IMG/VR virus record: IMGVR_UViG_3300047494_000270
Coordinates: 1-31,717 of that record
DNA length: 31,717 nt
Origin: a virus
Direction: 5' to 3' (one strand)
Shown: positions 21,907 through 30,717 of the stretch, one piece after another
How the letters are laid out: the number at the start of each line of letters is the position of its first letter
Position numbering within the stretch: position 1 is the first letter of the stretch
The notes under the pieces: model-generated
What the model saw: only the letters and a program-made list of their open reading frames with translations
The model's database searches: none
Told to the model about the DNA's origin: nothing
Translations under genes and position numbers: made by a program

Positions 21907-22324
21907 AGGTTAGCTCCGGTGAACCGAGATTCACTGCAAATTCAAGGCTCTCTGGTTCACTACTCCATTCGATCAGGCGTGCTCTGCCTTCCAGCAGAAG
22001 GGCAGGAAGCCTATTCTTGAATTCCTCACAGGTCTTTTCCTTCACCAGCAAATCTCTTTTCCAATATCGTTTTCCCTCTCTGTCCTGCGAGCAACAAATC
22101 CAAATATTCCATCTCAGGCTTGTCGCGTCCCCCAGATAAATCTGAATGAGACAAGGTATATCCTCCCCCCATTGTAGCGATCGTTCAGGCCAATCCTTCT
22201 GGTTCTTCGTCACGACAAGTCCGGCCGCATTGCTGAAGTCATCGACTATCGGATCAAGCTCCAAGAGCGGGCCTTCGATGCGGTCCCACTCCTCACGAGT
22301 TTCGTACCAGCCTCCGTTTGCCAT
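21794..22324 (-). CDS. Hypothetical protein, reverse strand, lower GC
   Basis: The 176-residue protein is unknown. It starts MANGGWYETREEWDRIEGPL; the ATG overlaps the stop of the gene before it by one base (TAATG), a classic coupling. The central part is Trp-rich and charged (KNQKDWPERSLQW; SLRWNIWICCSQDREGKRYWKRDLL), with CEEFKNRLPALLLEGRARLI following. The last 45 or so residues lie over the DUF2163 gene and look like an out-of-family tail, so the original stop may have been lost on insertion. GC content is well below that of the surroundings. No function is evident. Confidence 0.65.
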   Translation of the reverse strand: MANGGWYETREEWDRIEGPLLELDPIVDDFSNAAGLVVTKNQKDWPERSLQWGEDIPCLIQIYLGDATSLRWNIWICCSQDREGKRYWKRDLLVKEKTCEEFKNRLPALLLEGRARLIEWSSEPESLEFAVNLGSPELTSKPPSPALAHKALPGNAAGWRTSSCRSPWSCRSQDRR

Positions 22325-22791
22325 TATTTCTGCGCCGACTTTGCGACCTTCAGCATGCGTTCCAGCAGGCGGACGCCGAAGCGAAAAGATAGCCAGCCCA
22401 GCCCCTGATCGCGGACCGAGAAGATCAGCTGCTGGGTGTTTGAGTCGATGCCGAAATCGTAGTGGGTGCCCTTGATCGGATGGGCGACGGCTGCTGAGAA
22501 TTCGGTCGGCGCCGGTTCGGGCGCGATTGGTTCTACGGCTACCGGTTGCGCCGGCGCGGGCGTTGCCGGCGGTTCGGGCAGCATGCGCTCGCGCACCTGC
22601 GCCAAGCCGGCCATCAGCCCCTCCAGCTGGTCGGCGCTGAGTACCAGGCCGGCCAGCAGCTTGCCGTCCTTGCCGATTCTGAGATGCATCGATTTGCGGT
22701 CGTTTTCCAGCACCATGGCGAGCTGCGGCCCGGCTTGGCCTGAGTCCGGCAGGTCGAGTTGCGGCTGATCCGGTCCGGGCTCGTTGGGCAT
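22324..22791 (-). CDS. Hypothetical protein, reverse strand, first gene of a two-gene operon
   Basis: The 155-residue protein begins acidic and Pro-rich (MPNEPGPDQPQLDLPDSG), has a compact beta-helix part (RKSMHLRIGKDGKLLAGLVL; SADQLEGLMAGLAQVRERM), then a Pro/Ala linker (about 71-95), and a C-terminal domain with GTHYDFGIDSNTQQLIFSVR and FRFGVRLLERMLKVAK. It is not recognised. It is divergent from the peptidase gene, with 48 bp between the two starts, so any promoter must lie in 22792-22839 or inside the peptidase gene. Its coding strand is opposite to that of the late operon. Confidence 0.6.
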   Translation of the reverse strand: MPNEPGPDQPQLDLPDSGQAGPQLAMVLENDRKSMHLRIGKDGKLLAGLVLSADQLEGLMAGLAQVRERMLPEPPATPAPAQPVAVEPIAPEPAPTEFSAAVAHPIKGTHYDFGIDSNTQQLIFSVRDQGLGWLSFRFGVRLLERMLKVAKSAQK

Positions 22792-22839
22792 CGCGATGCA
22801 TCCTCATGTTCCGCCGTTTCGCAATCCCCGGGGTACGCC

Positions 22840-23283
22840 ATGGACTCCCGTCCGGCAAGCACGTCCGAACAGCGCGCGTCGGTGGTGGCCGAGGCGCTCG
22901 GCTGGCTCAATACGCCATACCACCATGCCGCGCGGATCAAGGGCGCCGGCGTCGATTGCGCGATGCTGCCGGCTTCGGTCTATCGCGCCGCCGGGCTGAT
23001 CCCGGATTTCGCGGTCGATCATTACCCGCCGGACTGGCACCTGCACCGCGACGCCGAACGCTATCTCGACATCGTCACGCGCCATGCAAGCGAGGTTCCG
23101 GCGCCGACCGGGGCGGGCGACTTCGTGCTCTATCGCTGGGGCCGCTGCTTCGCCCATGGCGCGATCGTCATCGCCTGGCCGCAGATCGTCCATGCCGTGA
23201 TCCATGTCGGCGTCGTGCTGGACACTGGCGACGCCGGCCGGCTGGCAGGGCGGCCGCGCCGCTTTTTCACCTTGTGGGGCTGA
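22840..23283 (+). CDS. NlpC/P60-type tail peptidase (RcGTA gp14-like)
   Basis: I start at ATG 22840, giving 147 residues. The fold is NlpC/P60: WLNTPYHHAARIKGAGVDCAMLP, with catalytic Cys40, then GDFVLYRWGRCFAHGAIVI, with His106, and IHVGVVL. In GTAs and related phages this small cell-wall peptidase sits at the tail tip and opens peptidoglycan during entry. The core is of normal length. There is no signal peptide, as expected for a virion-borne enzyme. No strong ribosome site is seen; the divergent reverse gene begins 48 bp to the left, so the insertion may have removed it. It is followed 2 nt later by the tip protein. Confidence 0.88.
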   Translation: MDSRPASTSEQRASVVAEALGWLNTPYHHAARIKGAGVDCAMLPASVYRAAGLIPDFAVDHYPPDWHLHRDAERYLDIVTRHASEVPAPTGAGDFVLYRWGRCFAHGAIVIAWPQIVHAVIHVGVVLDTGDAGRLAGRPRRFFTLWG

Positions 23284-23285
23284 AC

Positions 23286-26200
23286 ATGTTCGGAAGCGGT
23301 GAAACCCAGGCCCAGACCCAGACGGTGGCATCTGGCGTCGATATCCAAAGCTCATGCTATGGCGGCGTCGTGCCGGTCATCTATGGGCGGACGCGGCTGA
23401 CCGGCAACCTGATCTGGTACGGCGATTTCCAGGCGATCCCGGTGCACTCCTCATCCGGCAATGGCGGCAAAGGCGGCGATAGCGGCCACGGCTCCACCAG
23501 CTATGACTATAAGGCGTCGTTCGTCTTCGCGCTGGGCGAAGGCACGCTGGCCGATGTCCAGAATGTGTGGGCGTCCAAGACCAAGACCGCGTTCGCCAAT
23601 TCGAAGCTGGGCTTCGCCAGCGGCGACCTGGGGCAGGCGCCGTGGGGGTACCTCACCACCAAATTCCCCGACGCGGCGATATCCTATGCCGGGACCGGTT
23701 ACGTCTATGCCATGGCCTATGATCTGGGCCAGTCGGCCCAGCTGCCCAACCTGTCCTATGAGGTGACGGGCATCGGCGCCAACGCCATCGCCGGGCTGCC
23801 CGATGCCGACCCGGGGGTGGTGGTCGGCGATGTGCTGACCAATCCGCGCTACGGTGTCGGCTTCCCGGCCCAGCGCATGCCGGCCGGCGGTTTCGCCGTC
23901 TTCTCGGGTTACTGCCGGGCCGCCGGACTGATGATCTCGCCAGTGTTCGACACCCAGTCGGACGCCGCCGGACAGTTGAACGCCATCGTCCAAAGCTGCA
24001 ATGCGGAATTCGTCTGGTCGGGCACGCAGCTGACCATCGTACCCTATGGCGACCAGAATCTGTCGGCCAACGGCGCCAGCTATACCGCTCCCTCGGCGCC
24101 GTTGTTCAGCCTGACCGACGACGACTTCCTGTGCGTCGACGGCCAGGATCCGGTGCAATGTTCGCGCGCCCGGCCGTCCGACCAGATGAACGCGATCCGG
24201 TTCGAATTCCTCGATCGCGCCCATTCCTATAACGCCAATATCGTCGAGGCGAAGAACCAGGCGGCGATCGAGACCTATGGGCTGCGCGGCGAGCAACCCG
24301 AGCAGATGCATCAGTTCTGCGACGCCGGCGCGGCCAAGAAGGCGGCGACGCTGAAGCTGCAGCGCCAGTCGGTCCGCAACGCCTACAGCTTCACGCTGGG
24401 CTGGCGCTATTGCCTGCTCGACCCGATGGACATCGTCGAGATTACTGACTCTGGGCTTGGGCTGAACCAGCAATGGGTTCGCATCCTGTCGCTGGAAGAG
24501 GATGAGAACGGCAATATCCAGGTCACCGCCGAGGAGTATCTCGGCGGCACAGGCCATGCGCCGATCTATGAGTTCGAGCCGGGCTCGCCCTACGACGTCG
24601 ATTACAATGTCGCTCCCGGCAATGTCGACGCGCCGCTGATCTTCGAGCCGCCGCCGGTGATGCTGGCGGCCCGCTCGATCACCGCGCCGCAAATCATGAT
24701 CGGCGCTTGCGGCGGGGCGAATTGGGGCGGCTGCGACATCTATCTGTCGCTCGACAATGCCACCTATAAGCGAATGGGCCGGATCACGGCGCCGTCGCGC
24801 CAGGGCGTGCTGGCCAACACGCTGGCCAGCGGCGCCGACCCGGACACGGCCCACACGCTATCGGTCGATATGAGCGAGAGCGGACGTACGCTCGGCTCCG
24901 GCACCCAGGCCGACGCCGATGCGTTCCGGACGCTGTGCTATGTCGACGGCGAGCTGATCGCCTATGAAACCGCCGTCCTGACCGGCAGCGACCTGTACGG
25001 CCTGACCTATCTGCGGCGCGGCGTTTACGGCTCGGGAATCGAAGCCCATGCCGCCGGCACGGAATTCTGCCGGCTCGACGAAAGCGTCGTGTCGTTCGAC
25101 CTGCCGATCACCCCGGTCTCCTATGTCGGCAAGACGCTCTACCTGAAATTCCTGTCCTTCAACATCTATGGCGGCGGCCAGCAGGAGCTTTCCGACGTCT
25201 CGCCCTACACCTATGTGCCCGGTGGCAGCGGCGTCTTCGTCTATCCGCCGACCGGCGTCAGTTTCACCGTCGGCGCGGAACAGCAGAAGGACGGCACCTG
25301 GATTTCCTTCGGCGTCGTCGCTTGGACGGCGTCGCAAGATCCGCTGTTCGACCAGTATGAGGTGCAATACCGGCTGCACACCGGCCCTGGCCCATGGATC
25401 AGCTGGCGCGGCGGCCGGGACACGACCAGTTTCCGCATCAGCCCGCTGCCGAACAACACGGCCTATGACGTCCAGGTCCGCGCGGTGCGGACCAGCGGCC
25501 CGTTCTATTCGGCCTGGGACCAGACGCTCAACATCACCACCAGCGGCAAGACCACCGCGCCGCCGGCGCCGACCGGCCTCGGCGTCCATGGCGGCTATCG
25601 GCAGATCACGCTCGATTGGACCGCCTCGGCCGAGAACGATGTCGCCTGGTATGAGGTCTGGGAGGGATCGACCAATGTGCTGGCCAGCGCGTCGCGGATC
25701 GCGCTGATCAACGCCACCCATTATGTCCGGCCGGGCCTCAACCTGTCCGACACGAGATTCTATTGGATCAGGGCGCAGGACACTTCGGGGAATTTCAGCG
25801 CCTATCTGGGGCCGGGCAGCGCGACCACCAACGCGGTGGACGCGGCCGATATCACCGGACAGCTCATCAACGCACAGATCGCCGACGCCGCGATCACGGG
25901 CGCCAAGATCGCCGACGCGACGATCGACGTCACCAAGGCCGCGACCGGCTACGGAATGCCGGCCTACGGGTCGAGCCTGCCGAGCAGCGGTCCGAACGTC
26001 TATGAAGGCGCGCTGTTCCTCGATACGGCCGATGGCAAGCTCTACCGGTACCACTCCGGCGCCTGGACGGCAGCTGTTCCGGGCGCCGATATCGCCGCCG
26101 GCTCACTTGGCATCACGGCTTTTGCCTCCGGCATCACGCCGGTGCAGATCGTGTCGTCGCTGCCGACGACCGCGACCGAGGGTCAGGTCGTCATGTTGAC

Positions 26201-29200
26201 GACTGATGGCAAGCTTTACCGGTATCACTCGGGCGCCTGGACAGCCGCGGTCCCGGGTACCGATATCACCACGGGCTCGCTGGGCATCACGGCCTTCGCC
26301 TCGGGTATAACGCCGGTGCAGATCGTGTCGTCCTTGCCGGGCAGCGGGACCGAAGGTCAGGTCGTTATGCTGACGACCAATGGCAAGCTCTACCGCTACC
26401 ACTCCGGTGCCTGGACGGCCGCGGTCCCGGGTACCGATATTACCACGGGCTCGCTAGGCATTACGGCCTTTGCATCGGGCATAACGCCTGTCCAGATCGT
26501 CTCATCACTGCCGGGTACCGCGACCGAGGGACAGGTCGTCATGCTCACTAGCGACGGCAAGCTGTACCGGTATCACTTGGGTGCCTGGACGGCCGCCGTG
26601 CCTGGCGCCGACATCTCGACCGCGTCGCTCGATATCACCAAATTCGCCTCGGGAATCACTCCGGTCCAGATCGTGTCGTCGCTGCCCGGCACCGCGACCG
26701 AGGGGCAGGTCGTGGTGTTGACCGCGGACGGCAAACTCTACCGCTATCATTCGGGAACGTGGACATCCGTCGTCGCGACGGGTGACTTGAGCGGCACCAT
26801 CAGCAGCGCGCAGATCGCCGCCGGCGCGGTCACCGCCGCCGCGATAGCCGCCAACGCGGTGACTTCCGCCGCCATCGCGAGCGGCGCCGTTACGAATTCC
26901 GAGCTCGCCGCCGCCGCGGTTCAGGGATCGAATATCGCGGCCAACGCAATCGACATTACCAAGATCGCGACCGGTTATGGCCTGCCCGCCAGCGTGACCG
27001 GCACGCTGCCGACGAGCGGCAATCTGGTCTACGAGGGCTCGCTCGTCATCCGGACGAACGACGGCAAGCTGTACCGATATACCCGCGGGGCCTGGACGGT
27101 CGCGACCGATGGCGGCGACATCAATCCGGGATCGATCGCCACGGCGGCGATCGCGGCCGGAGCGATCACCACGGCGTTGCTGGACGCCGGCGCGGTTACG
27201 GCCACGAAGCTCTATATCGGCGACACCACCAATCTGATTACCGATCCCACTTTCCTGGATTCCAATTATTGGGAAATAGTCGACCCGATCGGAACAGTGG
27301 CGAGTTTTTCGTCGACCAATATAGGCTTGGGAGCCGCGTCGCAGATATTTTTTGATTGCTCCGCCATTCCCGCGAGCGATACTCAGCTGTTCCAATTCAA
27401 CACGCCTTCGGCCGGAGCGCCCGCGGGGCTGCGGTCAATCTCGGTCACGCAAGGCCTGAATTACCGGGCACTCGCATATGTCCGCTCGCGGCTCTCCTGC
27501 AACAAGAACCTGCAGCTCCGTGTAGCTTTCCTCGATCATACAATGACGGCAATCGGCACCAGCTTGGTTGCGGTTACCGTGGATCCGACCACGGCCACAG
27601 GAGCCGACGGCATAGAGGTTAGCGGCACCGTGACCGCACCCGCCGGCGCCGCCTACGCGTCTTTCTTTGTCCGCATCAGCGGGAACGCTCCCGACACATC
27701 GGGCGGCGCTGGCCAGTGGTACCTCGCCAACCCACGTCTTGAGCGGCAGGTGACGGGAACGCTGATCCAGGATGGGTCGATCACGACCGACCATATTACC
27801 GCTGCCGGCATCAGCGGCACGGCGATTACCGCTGGCACGATCACCGCTGCTCAGATCGCGGCCGGCACGATCACGGCGGGTAATATCGCGGCCAGCACGA
27901 TCACCACCGGCCAGATAGCTGCCAGCACGATACAGGGCAGCGATATCGCCGCCGGTACGATCACAGGCAGCAATATTCAGGCTGGCACGATCACGGCAAC
28001 CCAAATCGCCGCCAATACGATCACGGCCGGGCAGATCGCCGCCGGGGGCGTCAGCACCTCGGAACTCGCGGCCCTGGCGGTCACGGCGGCCAAGATTGCT
28101 GCCAATACCATCACGGCCGCCCAGATACAGGCCGGGACGATCACTTCGAACGAGATCGCCGCCAACACGATCACCGCCGGCAATATCGCGGCCAACACCA
28201 TAACAGCAGGCCAGATCGCGGCCGGTGCGATCAACACGTCGGAACTCGCGGCCTTGGCGGTCACGGCTGCCAAGATCGCGACCAATACGATCACGGCCGC
28301 CCAAATACAGGCCGGGACGATCACGTCGAACGAGATCGCCACCAACACGATCACCGCCGGCAATATCGCGGCCAACACCATAACGGCCGGGCAGATCGCG
28401 GCCGGCGCGGTCAACACGTCGGAACTGGCGGCCAACGCGGTCACGGCGGCCAAGATCGCGGCCAATACGATCACCGCGCTCCAGATCGCGGCGAACACGA
28501 TCGGCGCCGGTCAGATTCAGGCAGGCGGGATCACCACGGCGGCCATCGCGGCTGGCGCGATCACGACCGCATTGCTGGGGGCGGGCGCGGTCACGGCCAC
28601 CAAACTCTATATCGGCGACACGACGAATCTGGTCACCGACCCCACCTTCCTCGATCTCTCCTATTGGCAAGTCACAGATCCGATCGGCACCGTCGCGAGC
28701 TATTCGGCTACGAATATCGGGCTGGGTGTGCCCAACCAGATATTTTTCGATTGCTCCGCCATTCCGGCGAGCAATTCTCAGCTGTTCCAGTTCAACACAC
28801 CCACGGCCAGCGCGCCCGCTGGGGTGCAGCCTATATCGGTCACTCAAGGACTGAATTACCGGGCACTGGCATATGTGCGCTCGCGCCTTTCGTGCAACAA
28901 AAACTTGCAGCTGCGCGTGGCCTTCCTCGACAATACCATGGCGGCCATAGGCACGAGCCTTGTCGCTATTGAGGTGACTCCGGCGTCGGCTACAGGCACG
29001 TCCGGCATAGAGGTTAGCGGCACCGTGACCGCGCCTGCCGGGGCCGCTTACGCGTCCTTCTTCGTGCGTGTTAACGGCGGCGACCCGGACGGATCGGCGG
29101 GCGCCGGCCAGTGGTATCTCGCCAATCCGCGCCTTGAGCGCCAGGTGACCGGGACGCTCATCCAGGATGGGTCGATCACGACCGCGCATATTACCGCCGC

Positions 29201-29885
29201 CGGCATCGATGCCAGCGCGATCACCGCCGGCACGATCACCGGCGACCGGATGGAAGCCAACTTCATCGACAGCGAGACTTTCTCGACGATCCATGGCTCG
29301 GGTCAGCCATTCATCGAGATCAACGGGCACGCCGTCACGATCAGCGGCCATGTCTATGGCCCGTGGTTCAAGGCGAACGACGGCACCCACGACCGCGTCG
29401 TCATGGGCCGGTTTCAGGATGCCTGGGGCCTGTGGATCAACGATGCGTCCGGCAATCCGGTTTTCGAAGAGGCGACGCTGGCCAGCGGCGTGGTCGCCAC
29501 GATCAACGTCAAACCCGGCAATATCACCGCCTCCGCTTCCGCGTCGGTGGCGAATGGCCCCTTCGGCAATGGCGGCTGGCAGGTCGCGGCGTCATCGACG
29601 ATCACTTTGTACGACAATGCGATCGTGGTCGCGCTTGCCAATGTGCTGCTGGGCTACTCCTCCGGTCCCAGAACCTGGGGCCTGAAACTGACGGTCGACG
29701 GCGGCGACGTCGCCCTGACCCAGCCCGGGATCGCCAACACCCAGACGGGACTGTCGATCTCCTGGTCTGGGACGCTGAGCGGCTCGTCAGGCGGCACGTC
29801 CCACACCATCACCCTGTCCTGGAACGCCGACAGCACGGTCCAGATCGACGGCGGAACACTCTCGATTCTGGGGCTGCAGCGATGA
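23286..29885 (+). CDS. Giant tail-tip/host-specificity fibre protein (RcGTA gp15 / lambda J type)
   Basis: The 2199-residue protein starts at ATG 23286. Residues 1-640 are the tip part (YGGVVPVIYGRTRLTGNLIW; TFVFALGEGT-like GEGTLADVQ; LQRQSVRNAYSFTLGW), of the phage-tail_3/J type. Two FN3 domains follow (about 651-758 and 759-853). Then come four full and one partial 58-residue repeats (about 917-1162), a carbohydrate-binding-like module (1293-1509), a pentad-repeat shaft (TITA-x-QIAA-x; 1510-1757), a near copy of the module (1758-1974) and a C-terminal knob (1975-2199). It would contact the host surface. The sequence is GC-rich and uniform, so the repeats probably arose within the phage. Its stop overlaps the next start (ATGA). 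Confidence 0.9.
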   Translation: MFGSGETQAQTQTVASGVDIQSSCYGGVVPVIYGRTRLTGNLIWYGDFQAIPVHSSSGNGGKGGDSGHGSTSYDYKASFVFALGEGTLADVQNVWASKTKTAFANSKLGFASGDLGQAPWGYLTTKFPDAAISYAGTGYVYAMAYDLGQSAQLPNLSYEVTGIGANAIAGLPDADPGVVVGDVLTNPRYGVGFPAQRMPAGGFAVFSGYCRAAGLMISPVFDTQSDAAGQLNAIVQSCNAEFVWSGTQLTIVPYGDQNLSANGASYTAPSAPLFSLTDDDFLCVDGQDPVQCSRARPSDQMNAIRFEFLDRAHSYNANIVEAKNQAAIETYGLRGEQPEQMHQFCDAGAAKKAATLKLQRQSVRNAYSFTLGWRYCLLDPMDIVEITDSGLGLNQQWVRILSLEEDENGNIQVTAEEYLGGTGHAPIYEFEPGSPYDVDYNVAPGNVDAPLIFEPPPVMLAARSITAPQIMIGACGGANWGGCDIYLSLDNATYKRMGRITAPSRQGVLANTLASGADPDTAHTLSVDMSESGRTLGSGTQADADAFRTLCYVDGELIAYETAVLTGSDLYGLTYLRRGVYGSGIEAHAAGTEFCRLDESVVSFDLPITPVSYVGKTLYLKFLSFNIYGGGQQELSDVSPYTYVPGGSGVFVYPPTGVSFTVGAEQQKDGTWISFGVVAWTASQDPLFDQYEVQYRLHTGPGPWISWRGGRDTTSFRISPLPNNTAYDVQVRAVRTSGPFYSAWDQTLNITTSGKTTAPPAPTGLGVHGGYRQITLDWTASAENDVAWYEVWEGSTNVLASASRIALINATHYVRPGLNLSDTRFYWIRAQDTSGNFSAYLGPGSATTNAVDAADITGQLINAQIADAAITGAKIADATIDVTKAATGYGMPAYGSSLPSSGPNVYEGALFLDTADGKLYRYHSGAWTAAVPGADIAAGSLGITAFASGITPVQIVSSLPTTATEGQVVMLTTDGKLYRYHSGAWTAAVPGTDITTGSLGITAFASGITPVQIVSSLPGSGTEGQVVMLTTNGKLYRYHSGAWTAAVPGTDITTGSLGITAFASGITPVQIVSSLPGTATEGQVVMLTSDGKLYRYHLGAWTAAVPGADISTASLDITKFASGITPVQIVSSLPGTATEGQVVVLTADGKLYRYHSGTWTSVVATGDLSGTISSAQIAAGAVTAAAIAANAVTSAAIASGAVTNSELAAAAVQGSNIAANAIDITKIATGYGLPASVTGTLPTSGNLVYEGSLVIRTNDGKLYRYTRGAWTVATDGGDINPGSIATAAIAAGAITTALLDAGAVTATKLYIGDTTNLITDPTFLDSNYWEIVDPIGTVASFSSTNIGLGAASQIFFDCSAIPASDTQLFQFNTPSAGAPAGLRSISVTQGLNYRALAYVRSRLSCNKNLQLRVAFLDHTMTAIGTSLVAVTVDPTTATGADGIEVSGTVTAPAGAAYASFFVRISGNAPDTSGGAGQWYLANPRLERQVTGTLIQDGSITTDHITAAGISGTAITAGTITAAQIAAGTITAGNIAASTITTGQIAASTIQGSDIAAGTITGSNIQAGTITATQIAANTITAGQIAAGGVSTSELAALAVTAAKIAANTITAAQIQAGTITSNEIAANTITAGNIAANTITAGQIAAGAINTSELAALAVTAAKIATNTITAAQIQAGTITSNEIATNTITAGNIAANTITAGQIAAGAVNTSELAANAVTAAKIAANTITALQIAANTIGAGQIQAGGITTAAIAAGAITTALLGAGAVTATKLYIGDTTNLVTDPTFLDLSYWQVTDPIGTVASYSATNIGLGVPNQIFFDCSAIPASNSQLFQFNTPTASAPAGVQPISVTQGLNYRALAYVRSRLSCNKNLQLRVAFLDNTMAAIGTSLVAIEVTPASATGTSGIEVSGTVTAPAGAAYASFFVRVNGGDPDGSAGAGQWYLANPRLERQVTGTLIQDGSITTAHITAAGIDASAITAGTITGDRMEANFIDSETFSTIHGSGQPFIEINGHAVTISGHVYGPWFKANDGTHDRVVMGRFQDAWGLWINDASGNPVFEEATLASGVVATINVKPGNITASASASVANGPFGNGGWQVAASSTITLYDNAIVVALANVLLGYSSGPRTWGLKLTVDGGDVALTQPGIANTQTGLSISWSGTLSGSSGGTSHTITLSWNADSTVQIDGGTLSILGLQR
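26034..26771 (+). repeat. 174-bp tandem repeats in the tip gene
   Basis: Starts of GKLYRYHSGAWTAAVPG-type units fall at 26034, 26208, 26382, 26556 and 26730, exactly 174 bp apart; the last is partial. The codons differ at many third positions between copies, so they are old or have drifted under selection on protein. A further diverged copy lies near 27063. Confidence 0.9.
27162..27813 (+). repeat. First copy of a duplicated binding-like module
   Basis: This 652-bp segment recurs at 28557-29208, at a constant offset of 1395 bp. Both begin with AIT-TALL-x-AGAVTATKLYIGD and end with QVTGTLIQDGSITT-x-HITAAGI. The fold is probably a jelly roll (LRVAFLD; ASFFVRI; GQWYLANPRLER). Confidence 0.85.
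28050..28454 (+). repeat. 180-bp higher-order repeats in the fibre shaft
   Basis: The shaft is made of 10-residue, two-pentad units. Within it a 60-residue block beginning with TSEL recurs at 28050, 28230 and, in part, 28410, 180 bp apart. The last copy changes to AANAV. Such spacing gives a rigid, regular fibre. Confidence 0.85.
28557..29208 (+). repeat. Second copy of the duplicated binding-like module
   Basis: A near copy of 27162-27813 on the far side of the shaft. Many silent changes and some amino-acid changes (SNYWEIVDP against LSYWQVTDP) show that it is not a recent assembly duplicate. Confidence 0.85.
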
Positions 29886-30457
29886 CCACTCTCTATTTCA
29901 TCTACCGGGACGATCCGGGTCCGGTGCTGTGGTCGTGCAGCGGCGTGACCCCGCCGGACCTGTCGTTCGACGCGACATTGCACGCGATCCAGCCCCCGGC
30001 CGGCACGCCGGACACGCCCGGTGCCTATATGATCCAGGGCGGGGCGCCGGTGCCGCGCACGGCCACCCTTGCCGAGAACCAGTTCGCCAAACGAACCGCC
30101 GCGGCTGCCCAGTACGGCGCGCTGATCGTCGCCGGCTTCACCTATCAGGGGGTGCTGTTCCAGATCGACGGCGACGCCCAGGCCCAAATGGCGGCGATGG
30201 GCGTGATGGCATTGGGCAGTATCACCGACCCGACGGGCAGCCCGTGGCCCGGCGGATTCTATTGGGTCGCGGCCGATAACAGCCATGTCGCGATGGACGC
30301 GGCGGCCATGTACGCCTTCGGCCGCGCGGTTGCCGCCTATGTCAGCGCCTGCGTGCTGAGGCTGCGGGCGATCAAGGACGCGATAGCCGGCGCGGCCGAC
30401 CAAGCCACGCTGGATGCGATCGATGTGACCGCCGGGTACCCAGCGGCATCCAACTAG
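29882..30457 (+). CDS. DUF4376-type fibre-associated protein
   Basis: The start at ATG 29882 overlaps the tip protein stop by 4 nt; the longer frame to the left is a shadow of the fibre gene. The 191-residue protein has an N-terminal beta part (LYFIYRDDPGPVLWSCSG; DATLHAIQPPAGTPDTPG) and a C-terminal half of DUF4376 type, with ENQFAKRTAAAAQYGALIV, FTYQGVLFQIDGDAQAQMAAM, GFYWVAADNSHVAMDAAAMYAF and a closing helix. DUF4376 proteins occur at the fibre end of many phages, perhaps in fibre assembly or attachment. It closes the tail block before a terminator. Confidence 0.78.
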   Translation: MTTLYFIYRDDPGPVLWSCSGVTPPDLSFDATLHAIQPPAGTPDTPGAYMIQGGAPVPRTATLAENQFAKRTAAAAQYGALIVAGFTYQGVLFQIDGDAQAQMAAMGVMALGSITDPTGSPWPGGFYWVAADNSHVAMDAAAMYAFGRAVAAYVSACVLRLRAIKDAIAGAADQATLDAIDVTAGYPAASN

Positions 30458-30464
30458 GCCGCCC

Positions 30465-30486
30465 GCCGCCTTCGGGGCGGCTTTTT
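30465..30486 (+). terminator. Rho-independent terminator between tail and lysis genes
   Basis: GCCGCC (30465-30470) pairs with GGCGGC (30476-30481) around a TTCGG loop, followed by five T. It lies 8 nt after the DUF4376 stop and shortly before the GAGGA ribosome site of the next gene. Confidence 0.75.
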
Positions 30487-30510
30487 CATCTCGAAATCCA
30501 AGAGGACATC

Positions 30511-30717
30511 ATGACCGATCCGACCTTCACGGCCGGCGCGGGGAGCGCTGCCTATGCCCAGACCGCGGCCGGCGTGGTGCTGCTGACCACGCCGTTCTGG
30601 GCGCAGGTTCTGTACACCGTCAATATCGTCGCCGCGACTGTCGCCTCGCTGTGCGGCGCCGTCGTGGGGCTGATCGGCGTCTGGCGGATCGTGCGCCAGA
30701 AGCGGGGCCAGCCATGA
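30511..30717 (+). CDS. Small membrane protein, holin-like
   Basis: The 68-residue protein has an extended N-terminus (to about 20), a weak hydrophobic stretch (VVLLTTPFWAQVL), a clear membrane helix (VNIVAATVASLCGAVVGLIGVW, about 37-58) and a basic tail (RIVRQKRGQP). Size, position just before the cell-wall hydrolase and the ATGA overlap with it suggest a holin or antiholin. A different holin-like protein follows the hydrolase, so which of them forms the lethal hole is open. Confidence 0.6.
   Translation: MTDPTFTAGAGSAAYAQTAAGVVLLTTPFWAQVLYTVNIVAATVASLCGAVVGLIGVWRIVRQKRGQP

Noticed and set aside
22325-22858. Left-hand extension of the reverse gene that ends at 21794
   Set aside because: Its first 178 codons are a shadow of the other reverse gene (22324-22791); the coupled ATG at 22324 is the sensible start.
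22806-23285. The tip protein frame extended left to 22806
   Set aside because: That stretch lies over the peptidase gene in another frame and is Arg/Ala-rich nonsense; ATG 23286 directly after the peptidase stop fits better.
27814-28556. Short regular repeats that could suggest a CRISPR array
   Set aside because: The repeats are contiguous codons of an open frame with protein-level periodicity and no unique spacers.
27435-29390. Very long reverse-strand frame opposite the fibre repeats
   Set aside because: It mirrors the 10-residue repeats of the fibre gene (Asp/Arg/Gly pattern) and has no independent features.
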